Positions 37,280 to 45,221 are shown, counted from the first letter of the stretch. The stretch: DNA of 64,000 bases from Pseudomonas sp. S06B 330 (GCF_002845275.2 NZ_CP088149.1:2352501-2416500), one strand, 5' to 3'. Numbers and translations are program-made. Notes: generated by a model not told the origin, from the letters alone.

Positions 37280-37705
37280 ATGAAATCTGGTGACTATTTC
37301 GCAATTCCTATGGACGATGGTCGGTTCGCCATCAGTCAGATAATTTGGATGGGAGGCGAAAGTAAGGATAAGAAGTTTAAGAATGTTTTTGCTTTTGGAG
37401 TGCTCTCAGTTGGGGAGAGTAAAACAGTACCAGATGGAGGCGGCTATTTAAATTTCAAGGATCATAAGGGTGAATTTTTTGTAGTATTCACGGCCGTTGA
37501 TAAACTCAAGACGGGAGAGTGGTTGATTTTGAAAGATGGAAAGATTAATGATCCGTATTTGATAGAGTTCGAGTTTAATGTGGCGGGTACGTTATATCGT
37601 CTAGGGCACCCTGTTAGAGTGCTTGCTATCGAGGAATATCAAAATTATTTGCTTATGAGTGTTTCAGGTTATGCCTTGGTAGAGAGATTTTTGCATCAGC
37701 ATTGA
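37280..37705 (+). CDS. Imm26-like immunity protein
   Basis: The 141-residue protein (MKSGDYFAIPMDDGRFAISQ) has the G..FAIP...G..A.. opening of Imm26. GTGGAGGG precedes the ATG at 37280; a GTG at 37274 is too close to it. Only the last residues of its toxin remain upstream, so it is a surviving antidote. Confidence 0.78.
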   Translation: MKSGDYFAIPMDDGRFAISQIIWMGGESKDKKFKNVFAFGVLSVGESKTVPDGGGYLNFKDHKGEFFVVFTAVDKLKTGEWLILKDGKINDPYLIEFEFNVAGTLYRLGHPVRVLAIEEYQNYLLMSVSGYALVERFLHQH

Positions 37706-37753
37706 GTGTAAGGCGGCTTTAAACGGCTTCAGTGTACATCATGTTGAGGGGTT

Positions 37754-38068
37754 GTGAGAACTTATAGTGTTCGAGAAGTTTTGGAGAGTCTGGATAAGAT
37801 GCCGGATTCGTGGTTTTACTTGCCAAATACGATCTGGACTTTGGAAACAAAAGGGGCTTTTTCTTTGGATGGTCGAGACTTTCCACCGGATTCTAATGGC
37901 TATTTACCACCGCAGGTGGCCAGTGAAGGCTGGGTTGAGACCTTGGATACGCCTATTATACAGGACGTAATAGACTATACGAACCAACAGCTGCCATCTC
38001 CTACGACTGAAGATTATTTTAAGGCATTTAAATTCTATTATGAAAATGACGCTTTTTTGGAGTTTTGA
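37754..38068 (+). CDS. small immunity-like protein (DUF7716-like)
   Basis: The 104-residue protein (GTG start, GAGGGG upstream) reads TYSVREVLESLDKMPDSWFY and LPNTIWTLETKGAFSLDGRD, resembling DUF7716 proteins found with polymorphic toxins. It follows Imm26 in the same orientation. No toxin of its own is visible. Soluble, acidic. Confidence 0.6.
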   Translation: MRTYSVREVLESLDKMPDSWFYLPNTIWTLETKGAFSLDGRDFPPDSNGYLPPQVASEGWVETLDTPIIQDVIDYTNQQLPSPTTEDYFKAFKFYYENDAFLEF

Positions 38069-38089
38069 TTTTTAGATTTTGTTTACTGT

Positions 38090-38171
38090 TGGCAGCGGCA
38101 AAATCTGAGTGCAACACCTGACCATTCCGGTACGGTGCTGCCCCTATGTCTTATTCCGAACTCAGCGTTGA
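38090..38171 (+). repeat. leader repeat, copy 2 (first copy 18066-18147)
   Basis: Almost identical to 18066-18147, differing by an extra C in GCAACACCTGACC and a few substitutions. It ends at the same Rhs breakpoint, GCTGACTTGCGGCGCC. Confidence 0.7.
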
Positions 38172-38884
38172 AAGCTGACTTGCGGCGCCACTATTTCTGG
38201 CGGTTCGGACAACGTCATCATCGGCGGCGGCACCTACCGTTACCTGCCGGTGGACGATGAAATTCCCAAATGGCTGCGCACCACCGTGGATGTATTGATG
38301 GCCATTGCCGGTGCGGCCGGTGGCATCGCCCAGCTGATCAAGGCCGGTACCCAGGCCGGCATGAAAGCGGTCATGCCCTGCGCCTTGAAGTTCACCGCAG
38401 GCTTCGTCGCCGGTGAGGTGGCCAGTCGTTACGTGGTCGAACCGGTAGCGCGCAAGGCCATCGGTGGCCTGGTCGGCAACCCGGTCGATCTCACCACCGG
38501 CCGCAAACTGATCCCAGATGAAATCGACTTCAGCCTGCCGGGCCTGATGCCCATCGAGTGGTCGCGCTTCTACGCCAGCGACCTGAGCGTCGACAGCATG
38601 CTTGGCCGTGGCTGGGTGTTGCCTTGGGAGCAGAGCCTGCGCCGGCGCGGCAGCTTCATCTACCTCACCGACAACCAGGGCCGGGAAGTCCCGTTCGTCA
38701 CTCTGCAACCGGGCGAGCGCATCTACAACCCGCACGAACAGGTGTACCTGGTGTGCACCGAGGGCGGCCACTACCTTCTGCAGACGCTGGACAACCTGTT
38801 CTTCTACTTCGGTGAAGTGCCGGACGACAGCAGTCGGATATCAACGGCAAAACTGAGCAGAAGCGCTTTCTTTGGCAAGGGCTG
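38172..38884 (+). pseudogene. displaced PAAR/Rhs N-terminal fragment with recurrent junction (copy of 18148-18860)
   Basis: It has the same start inside PAAR, the same run to [10 protein letters not shown] and the same one-base-out-of-phase join, here to CAGTCGGATATCAACGG (the D variant of KQSDING, whereas copies at 16770 and 18805 have the E variant). The N-terminal frame continues as nonsense residues to 39038. No independent function is expected. Confidence 0.85.
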
Positions 38885-38887
38885 CGG

Positions 38888-39433
38888 ATGCTGCGGGAGG
38901 AGACGCCGGAGCAGAGCAGTTTGTACCTCTACGAGCCGGGTAGCTATGCGCCACTGGCGCGTGTCGATCAAGCGGAGGGGGAGGAGCAGAAGGTTTACTA
39001 CTTCCGTACCGATCAGATCGGTACGCCGCTGGAGCTGACCGACAGCGAGGGGGAGATCGTTTGGCATGCGACGTATCGGTCTTGGGGCACGATAGAGCAA
39101 CTGACGGTCAATGAAGTTGAGCAGAACCTGAGGTTTCAGGGGCAGTACTTTGACGACGAGACGGGACTGCACTACAACACGTTTCGCTACTATGATGCGG
39201 AATCTGGGCGATTTATTTCGCAGGACCCTATAGGTCTAGAGGGAGGGGTCAATTTTTACAAATATGCCCCTAATCCAATTGGGTGGGTTGATCCAAAGGG
39301 GCTGGCGAATTTATTTGAGTTGGGTACCTATGGCAGCTTAAATGGTGAGCCGCACCTTAGAGATAATCTTCAGGCCCATGAATTATTGAGGCATGAATAT
39401 TTGGTGCAGCAAGAGGTGGCTGAGAAAGCATAG
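38888..39433 (+). CDS. orphan Rhs C-terminus with truncated tip
   Basis: This 181-residue frame starts [20 protein letters not shown], passes [18 protein letters not shown] and enters a tip NLFELGTYGSLNGEPHLRDN, LQAHELLRHEYLVQQEVAEK, then stops. The tip is only about 45 residues, so its catalytic part is lost. The same frame continues after the stop into a vgrG fragment. No immunity gene follows it. Confidence 0.75.
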   Translation: MLREETPEQSSLYLYEPGSYAPLARVDQAEGEEQKVYYFRTDQIGTPLELTDSEGEIVWHATYRSWGTIEQLTVNEVEQNLRFQGQYFDDETGLHYNTFRYYDAESGRFISQDPIGLEGGVNFYKYAPNPIGWVDPKGLANLFELGTYGSLNGEPHLRDNLQAHELLRHEYLVQQEVAEKA

Positions 39434-39465
39434 GCCGGGGATGTCTACCTTTCCGGGGGCAGTCC

Positions 39466-39528
39466 AGTCGGTCAGTTTGAGGTTTTCGAATACGAAGGCT
39501 TGTATGGCTATGCCACTGTGGATGATGC
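39466..39528 (+). pseudogene. vgrG fragment 1
   Basis: GTCGGTCAGTTTGAGGTTTT through GTGGATGATG copies vgrG 5945-6005 (VGQFEVFEYEGLYGYANVDD) with one substitution (N to T). It is in frame with the EagR-like gene that follows. Confidence 0.85.
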
Positions 39529-39902
39529 TCCGCCACCGCCGCCGGAGCGTTTTTATACCAATGAGTTGAGCTTCGTAAGACCCCAGAATCTAAAAGACAA
39601 GACTTTTCATGTGTTTACCATGACGGATATTGGACCGAGTCCTTTCTCGTCTGTGGTGGGGCGTTCTCCTGCTGCGCCGGATGTTGATCTTGAGACGTTG
39701 GCCCAACAATTGCCGGGGGAATTGAAAAAATCCTTGTCACATGTTGAGTGGATTGAGCCTGTCACACCAGTTGAGGTAGCAGGTCTGGACGCACGCCGTG
39801 TCGAGTTTCGCTGGCGGCAGCAAGGGCAACCGGTTCATCAGTTGCAACTGATCTTTATGCACCACGACGAACATCTGCAGCCGCTGCTGATGCACCGGCG
39901 GC
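39500..39902 (+). pseudogene. EagR-type (DUF1795) chaperone fused to vgrG fragment, C-terminus lost
   Basis: After the VgrG residues and a Pro run (APPPPPERFYTNELSF) the frame gives a DUF1795 domain: RPQNLKDKTFHVFTMTDIGP, then LETLAQQLPGELKKSLSHVE and VEVAGLDARRVEFRWRQQGQ. At HHDEHLQPLLM the frame runs into the start of the next effector, so the last strand and its stop are gone. It differs from both EagR genes at 7028 and 7650. The native start is replaced by vgrG sequence. Confidence 0.75.
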
Positions 39903-40883
39903 TTGGGTGCGCTGGCGATCGCCGCAATGATCGGTGCGGGTGCTGCTACTGGTGCTGGTATAGGGCAACTGATTGGACGCTTGTCATTTGCTTGCCATGA
40001 AGCGGGTCAGATAGATAAGGGATCAGGAAATGTCCATATCAACGGCCAACCTGCAGCGCGGGTAGGGGACCGGACGGTTTGTGATGCCAAGATTAGTGCA
40101 GGGTCGCCGAATGTATGTATTGGCGGTGGAACCGAAACAACCGATGAAATTGACCCCGAGGTGCCGGTTTGGCTTGAACTGAGCGTGATGGGCATTGGAC
40201 TCGCGAGCGCAGTGGTACTTGTGGGGCCTGCTATGGCTGCTTGGGGTTTATTGGGCGGGGTGCTGGGGGGCACTGCAGGGTACAAGCTTGGGGGAGACCT
40301 ATACGGGGAGGATTCTAATCAACAGAAACTTTTAGCTTTTGGAGGTGCTTTCCTTGGCGGTGGTCTTAGTGCACGCTATAAGCTACAACCTAATGGAGGG
40401 TTGGGGTCTAATCTGGGTAATGTAAAGATCACCAAGAGAGCGGCGTTACCGCTAACTCCAAAAGCTAAGGGCGTGTCTCCTGAGGTTTATCAGAAACTTC
40501 GAGCTAGAACCCCAAGTAAAGAAATCCAAGCTATGGTTAACAAAGATGTAGCTCTCCCAATGAAAGATCCAGCACTTCCCGGGCTGGAGATCACCAAGCC
40601 ACTGTATGCCGACCATGTAGTACCCATGAAGCAGATTACTGAAATGAATGGGTTTAATAAGCTTGCATTCGATAATCAGCTAGAAGTTCTAAACTATAAG
40701 CCAAATTCCTCACCTCTCAGTGAAACAGCTAACACTTCTCGAGGGGCTAAAACCTATGAACAATGGACGCGTTACAGAAAAGGTGGCATTGATGTTGATC
40801 CAAGTTTTAGAAGTAGTATGATGGGGCGATCAGCTGAACTTGAAATTGAGTTGCAGGAAAAAATCTATAGTCTTCTGCCTTAG
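39903..40883 (+). CDS. short PAAR effector with HNH-type nuclease domain, no Rhs cage
   Basis: The roughly 326-residue frame opens at TTG within TGGLGALAIAAMIGAGAATG, so the first residues (prePAAR) are missing. The order is hydrophobic region 1, a PAAR domain (DKGSGNVHINGQPAARVGDR, TVCDAKISAGSPNVCIGGGT), hydrophobic region 2 (SVMGIGLASAVVLVGPAMAA), a linker, and a C-terminal domain with LYADHVVPMKQITEMNGFNK and LAFDNQLEVLNYKPNSSPLS, which is HNH-like (DHVVP...N). Unlike the other effectors it has no YD repeats. Immunity follows 9 bp later. Confidence 0.8.
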   Translation: MGALAIAAMIGAGAATGAGIGQLIGRLSFACHEAGQIDKGSGNVHINGQPAARVGDRTVCDAKISAGSPNVCIGGGTETTDEIDPEVPVWLELSVMGIGLASAVVLVGPAMAAWGLLGGVLGGTAGYKLGGDLYGEDSNQQKLLAFGGAFLGGGLSARYKLQPNGGLGSNLGNVKITKRAALPLTPKAKGVSPEVYQKLRARTPSKEIQAMVNKDVALPMKDPALPGLEITKPLYADHVVPMKQITEMNGFNKLAFDNQLEVLNYKPNSSPLSETANTSRGAKTYEQWTRYRKGGIDVDPSFRSSMMGRSAELEIELQEKIYSLLP

Positions 40884-40892
40884 GTGTTAGCC

Positions 40893-41585
40893 ATGGTTAC
40901 ATTGGATGAAGTTGTCAATGATGTTCGAGGTTCTTTTGTCGGGCGGGATGTTTTTTTTTCTAAAAATGAAATCCCGAAAGAGGTTGCTGTGCCTGAGGGG
41001 TGGGTGGGGTTTGGAATAAATTTGCAAGGCGACCCGGTGTTTCCTGATGCTTGGTTAGATTTTTCAAGTGAGTTGCCCTGGGTTTTGTCTTTGTTAAAAG
41101 GCTGCTTGATTGGAACTGCCGTTTTGGGTGGCAGAGAGGTTGAATTGCTTTATATTTTTCATGACACTAATGGTTTTTACTATTACATTGGTGGGAAGCC
41201 GTTAGGTGGTGTGGCTTTGGCGGAAGTGAAACTTAAGGGCTTTCCTGAGCGGTTGTTGAGTTTTTATTTGAATGTGCATAATGGATTTACTTTTTTTCCG
41301 GCTCAATCAATGGGGCCTCAAAAAATTGAAAACACTACCTGTGTTGCAGACTTTATAGATGAAGAAGATGTTGGTTTTGCTGAACAATGGTTGACAGTGT
41401 TTTCTAATGGAGGGGGGGATTATTTGGCGGTTGATTTGACTAGCAAAAGTGCGGCTGAAGGATTGATTTGGTGGCATGAGGAGCCTGCTGAGCCCGAATT
41501 GAACGTTAACGTTTTTGATATCATGGATACTTGGATTTCTATATTTTTAGAGGATACGCGGTTGCGGGATGATTTGTTGGCCTAA
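40893..41585 (+). CDS. immunity protein for the PAAR-HNH effector (SUKH-like)
   Basis: The 230-residue protein (MVTLDEVVNDVRGSFVGRDV) ends with DYLAVDLTSKSAAEGLIWWH and FDIMDTWISIFLEDTRLRDD, resembling SUKH/SMI1-type C-termini. AGGTG lies 6 bases before the ATG at 40893. It is read as the cognate immunity from position and size. Confidence 0.7.
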   Translation: MVTLDEVVNDVRGSFVGRDVFFSKNEIPKEVAVPEGWVGFGINLQGDPVFPDAWLDFSSELPWVLSLLKGCLIGTAVLGGREVELLYIFHDTNGFYYYIGGKPLGGVALAEVKLKGFPERLLSFYLNVHNGFTFFPAQSMGPQKIENTTCVADFIDEEDVGFAEQWLTVFSNGGGDYLAVDLTSKSAAEGLIWWHEEPAEPELNVNVFDIMDTWISIFLEDTRLRDDLLA

Positions 41586-41674
41586 GACTTGGATAAAGTT
41601 GGTTTCTAAAATAGGTTTTTGGTTGTGCGGAGTGCTTTAAAGGTTGCTGCGCTTCGTGTGCATCTTGCCGTTGA

Positions 41675-41905
41675 GTCGTCAGGACACCATGGGTTTCTGA
41701 TTCCGAAATTGCCAATATGCAAATGGGCAAGCTTCCAAATAGAGAATGGCAGGTTCACCACGTTAAGCCACTGGATGATGGTGGTACCAACGCATTTGAT
41801 AATCTTACTATGATTAAGAATGACCCCTGCCACACTGCTATAAATAACGCTTAGAATGCAATGGCTCGAGGTATGCAAGTGGGTGAAGTCAGGGTGTTGG
41901 ATTAG
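41675..41905 (+). pseudogene. HNH nuclease toxin remnant
   Basis: The frame reads SDSEIANMQMGKLPNREWQV, HHVKPLDDGGTNAFDNLTMI, KNDPCHTAINNA, then TAG, then NAMARGMQVGEVRVLD. HHVKPLDDGGTNAFDNL is the HNH signature of colicin-like DNases. It has no start and one internal stop. The region 41586-41674 before it is unassigned. Confidence 0.7.
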
Positions 41906-41995
41906 CCGATGATCGATGTGGATATCTATCCATCTTTAGGGATATAAAAATGTTTGAATTAGAGAAAAAATCACCGATTTGAAGAGGATTTCCCA

Positions 41996-42075
41996 TTGCT
42001 TCCCCGTGTCGGCGATGAAGTTGTGGTTGAGTTTCTCGGCGGCAACCCTGACCGTCCACTAATCATCGGCAGTCC
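41996..42075 (+). pseudogene. vgrG fragment 2
   Basis: TTGCTTCCCCGTGTCGGCGA through ATCATCGGCAGTC copies vgrG 6471-6548 (LLPRVGDEVVVEFLDGNPDR, PLIIGS) with two differences. It sits between the HNH remnant and the DUF6386-like gene. Together with 39466 it brackets the embedded PAAR module. Confidence 0.85.
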
Positions 42076-42096
42076 ATAGTTACAGATACTGCTACG

Positions 42097-42507
42097 TTGG
42101 CAATCTTCGATTTGAAAGCATTACGGCATCGAATGTCAGATACATCCGATTGGTGGAGCATACAAAAAGATGAGCTGTTCGAGATGAATGAGGGGAATGT
42201 GGCATTTCTCAATCTTGGGAGCGATGGCCAATATCAAGTTAAGGTGGTTGAAGATTTGCCAGATGTTAATGCTGGGGTTTATTTAAAATCCCCTTCCGGA
42301 GAGTTTTTTGTGGGCGCGGGGGAGGACGCGACTGGAGGTGGTCTTGAACCAGACGGTTCAGATGCCATACAAGGGTGCAGTATAAAACTGAATGCAGGAA
42401 GTTATCTTTTAAAGTTTGAAAGAAGTGGGGGTGTTATTTCTCTAGCATTTTTGCCATCAGAAGTATCTTTTAATGAGTTTTCTGAGCCTGTGCGCCTAAA
42501 AGGCTAG
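42097..42507 (+). CDS. DUF6386-like immunity protein, 5' end replaced by vgrG scar
   Basis: The 136-residue frame reads LAIFDLKALRHRMSDTSDWW, ELFEMNEGNVAFLNLGSDGQ, resembling DUF6386. The frame is open further upstream (SIVTDTATLAIFDL), where the normal start should lie, but it runs into the vgrG fragment at 42075. The present start would be TTG at 42097 without a good ribosome site. It may therefore be silent. Confidence 0.65.
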   Translation: MAIFDLKALRHRMSDTSDWWSIQKDELFEMNEGNVAFLNLGSDGQYQVKVVEDLPDVNAGVYLKSPSGEFFVGAGEDATGGGLEPDGSDAIQGCSIKLNAGSYLLKFERSGGVISLAFLPSEVSFNEFSEPVRLKG

Positions 42508-42707
42508 TTTTTGCATCTTGGTTTTAGGTCGTCAGTTGGGGGCTTTGATGGGGGCGAGTCATTTTTCAAGGTTGTGGAGTGATTAGAGGGTAAGGCTCTG
42601 AAACGAAACGAGCATGGAGCGCTCGCGAATAATAAGTTTAGCTCAAGGATTGGCCTTAGGGTTGTAAAATCAAACCTAAATATTTTTCCTGTCAAGGTGT
42701 GGTGACA

Positions 42708-43178
42708 ATGAATGATGAGCTGACAATGTATTTGGCAGAACGTGTCAGGTGTTTTGCGCAACGCTGGAACAAAATTGAGCAAGACATACGGGACGCTAGT
42801 CAGCGCGAGGAAACGCTGCTACGGGAACAATACTCTGGTGATGAGTACCATTTCGTCTCGCGCACAGATTGGTTCGAAAAGATGGCTATACAGATTGCTC
42901 CGCTCTTCGACGCGTTCTGCACAGATAAACAGCGCGTTTACGGCGGAAAGTCGCCAAAAAGCTTCGGCTTTCCGGCTAAATTTAACGGTATTGAAAGTCC
43001 CGCGGAGCTTCGGGTGGAGTTGAAAACAAAAACGCGTGCTGAGGTGTACGTGAAAACAAGCACAAGCTTTGAAGATGAGTATCTGTTCGTTGTGTTGAAA
43101 AAAGCCGGCGAGTGGAAAATTGATGGTTACAAAAATCGTCGATATGGCGATGAAAAGTGGGCCGCGAAGATCCTTTGA
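42708..43178 (+). CDS. NTF2-fold immunity protein
   Basis: The 156-residue protein (MNDELTMYLAERVRCFAQRW) has the helix-helix-beta layout of NTF2-fold immunity proteins: IAPLFDAFCTDKQRVYGGKS, RAEVYVKTSTSFEDEYLFVV, LKKAGEWKIDGYKNRRYGDE. The WKID.Y end is typical. AAGGTG lies 8 bases before the ATG. It is the last gene of the array, 115 bp before a MITE-like element. The 42508-42707 gap shows nothing I recognise. Confidence 0.8.
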   Translation: MNDELTMYLAERVRCFAQRWNKIEQDIRDASQREETLLREQYSGDEYHFVSRTDWFEKMAIQIAPLFDAFCTDKQRVYGGKSPKSFGFPAKFNGIESPAELRVELKTKTRAEVYVKTSTSFEDEYLFVVLKKAGEWKIDGYKNRRYGDEKWAAKIL

Positions 43179-43293
43179 TCTATCCGCTTTAACCAAAGGC
43201 TTTACTGGCGAGCGCTGTACATTACCGACGCCCTGTACAGATGCTGCTCGTGAACCCGTAGGGGCAGCCGGGCTAGGGTCACACGGGCTACCT

Positions 43294-43438
43294 TAGGCTC
43301 TGTACGAAAAGCCTTGATACTCGGTGATGCTGCGTTGAAAACAGCCTCGGAACGCTCATTTACACCCCGTAAACTCCGCTTCCTCGGCTGTTTTCGCCTT
43401 GCCTGACCTTCGTCTCAAAACTTTTCATACAAAGCCTA
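43294..43438. repeat. MITE-like element, complete copy (about 145 bp)
   Basis: The left end TAGGCTCTGTACGAAAAG is mirrored by the right end CTTTTCATACAAAGCCTA. The interior has no coding frame. A second copy lies at 63785-63922. The flanks TTAG/CTAG suggest a TA-centred target duplication as in IS5-group elements. It closes the toxin array on its right side. Confidence 0.75.
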
Positions 43439-43462
43439 GCCCCAGCCAAGCGCCGCATATCC

Positions 43463-44362
43463 TCAGATGTAAATAAACACCAACACCAACGCCGCCACCA
43501 GTGCCCACTTCTCCAGGTAGTACCGGGTACGGTTGCGTTTCTTCAACGCCTTACCCCGTGCGCGAACCTTGTAGATACGGGTAAACAGGCGGTTGATGCC
43601 TCCGGTTTTATCACCGGCATCATTCGGTGCAGCCGCGGCGGCCATGACGCTGCGGCTGAACCAGCGATTGAACGCAGTCGCCCAGCGGTATTTGAGCGGG
43701 CGCTCGACGTCGCAGAACAGGATGATGCGGTTGTGTTCGGTCTGGTTGGCGGCGTAGTGGATGTAGGTTTCATCGAACACCACGCCTTCGCCATCGCGCC
43801 AGGAATAGTTTTCGCCGTCTACGCAGATGTAGCAGCCATCGTCGTTCGGAGTGTCCAGGCCCAGGTGGTAGCGGTAGGAGCCGGCATACGGGTCGCGGTG
43901 GCGGACCAGCTTCGAGCCCGGCGGCAGGGTGGCGAACATGGCGGCTTTGACGGTACCAATGCTTTGCAGCAGTTCGGTGGTGCGTGGGCACAGTTTCATC
44001 GCCGAAGGGTGACTCTCGCCGTACCATTTCAGGTAGAAGCGTTTCCAGCCACTCTTGAAGAAGGAGTTGAACCCGACGTCATCGTACTTCTGTGAGCTTT
44101 TGATTTCACCCACATGCAGCAGTTGCTGGGCTTCGGCGCGTATTTCTTGCCAGTTGTCTTGCAACGGCTTGAGTTCGGGGAAGCTTTCTACCGGCAGATA
44201 GGGCTTGGCAGGCAGTTTGGAGAACAGGTAGAGAAAGACGTTCACCGGGGCCAGAAAGCTCGAGTGATCACCCAGTTGCCGGGTGATTTTGTGCCGTACA
44301 CGCCCACGCAAGTGGACGTAGGTAATTGAGAATGCAAACAGTAGAACGAGAAAGATTTTCAT
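43463..44362 (-). CDS. lpxO: LpxO-like lipid A 2-hydroxylase (aspartyl/asparaginyl beta-hydroxylase family)
   Basis: LpxO is an Fe(II)/2-oxoglutarate dioxygenase that hydroxylates the secondary laurate of lipid A at the inner membrane. The 299-residue protein starts MKIFLVLLFAFSITYVHLRG (N-terminal membrane anchor). It holds LVRHRDPYAGSYRYHLGLDT with the HxD pair, EGVVFDETYIHYAANQTEHN with the distal His and RIILFCDVERPL, and ends in a second hydrophobic segment. The open frame extends to 44716, but MKIFL at 44362 matches the family start. Confidence 0.88.
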   Translation of the reverse strand: MKIFLVLLFAFSITYVHLRGRVRHKITRQLGDHSSFLAPVNVFLYLFSKLPAKPYLPVESFPELKPLQDNWQEIRAEAQQLLHVGEIKSSQKYDDVGFNSFFKSGWKRFYLKWYGESHPSAMKLCPRTTELLQSIGTVKAAMFATLPPGSKLVRHRDPYAGSYRYHLGLDTPNDDGCYICVDGENYSWRDGEGVVFDETYIHYAANQTEHNRIILFCDVERPLKYRWATAFNRWFSRSVMAAAAAPNDAGDKTGGINRLFTRIYKVRARGKALKKRNRTRYYLEKWALVAALVLVFIYI

Positions 44363-44576
44363 GGGCGGGTACTTATCGGTGTGGCGATGCGCCATGGCTT
44401 GAGCAGGCCAGCATAAACAATCATGTCGTCGGTTTGTACAAAATGTTGCGGCTTTGCTGCCAGACATTAGTCCCAGACGCAAAGGTTTGCCTAAGGGATT
44501 TCGCCCTCGCATGCCCGCCAAGTCGGGGGTAGGGTGGGAGGGGCAAGTAGTATTTGGGAGCAGGAGATAAAACCCA

Positions 44577-45122
44577 ATGACCGAAGCCTTGGAGCAGGGC
44601 GAGCCGTTCAAGCGGCTGTTCTTTGCCCTGGAATGTGAAGCGTCACAACGTCGCGCTATTGCTCGCTGGCGCAATGAGCTGGGAACCGGAATTGGACGCC
44701 CGGTGCCTTCTGCCAACTTTCATCTGACCCTGATGTTTCTTGGCGCGGTGCCCAATGCGCAGGTGGCCGGTATTTGTGCAGCGGCCGCAGCAGTGCCGGT
44801 GCCCGGGAAGTCGGTGACGGTGGCGCTGGACCGGCTGGAGGTTTGGCGTCCAGCCAGAGCGCTGGTGTTGACCCCCACGAAAACGCCCGCGGTATTGCGG
44901 CAACTGGTCTATGCCCTGCAGCAGGCGATGTTGCCGTTGGGCTTTAGCGAAACGCCCAGGGAATACCGTGCGCATCTGACCCTGGCCCGTCACTATCAAG
45001 GCCCGGTGCCCGAAGCGATGGTGGCGGCGGAGTTTCTCCTGCGGGCGCGGCAGTTCACCTTGTTTGAGTCACGCAAAGGGCGTTATTGGTCGTTGGCGCA
45101 GTGGCCACTACTGACTGAATGA
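44577..45122 (+). CDS. thpR: RNA 2',3'-cyclic phosphodiesterase (2'-5' RNA ligase family)
   Basis: This 181-residue 2H phosphoesterase has both HxTx motifs, NFHLTLMFLG near residue 46 and RAHLTLARHY near 132. It also has the family opening KRLFFALECE and the ending FTLFESRKGRYWSLAQWPL. It acts on 2',3'-cyclic RNA ends and can join 2'-5' half-tRNAs in vitro. It is divergent from lpxO, with GGAG about 12 bases before the start. Confidence 0.93.
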   Translation: MTEALEQGEPFKRLFFALECEASQRRAIARWRNELGTGIGRPVPSANFHLTLMFLGAVPNAQVAGICAAAAAVPVPGKSVTVALDRLEVWRPARALVLTPTKTPAVLRQLVYALQQAMLPLGFSETPREYRAHLTLARHYQGPVPEAMVAAEFLLRARQFTLFESRKGRYWSLAQWPLLTE

Positions 45123-45186
45123 TGATGGGGTGTTGCGCGAGCCCATAGAAAAGTCGTCGCATGTTGTTTTCAAGTGGCTTCGCTAA

Positions 45187-45212
45187 TTGTTATGTTATTA
45201 CATAATCATTAA
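45187..45212. promoter_or_regulatory. weak Fur-box candidate before the siderophore receptor
   Basis: ATAATCATTA at 45202-45211 equals one half of the Fur consensus, but the other half (TTATTAC) matches poorly. It overlaps the ribosome site of the receptor gene. Iron regulation is expected for this gene class; the site itself is uncertain. Confidence 0.35.
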
Positions 45213-45221
45213 GGAGTCCCC

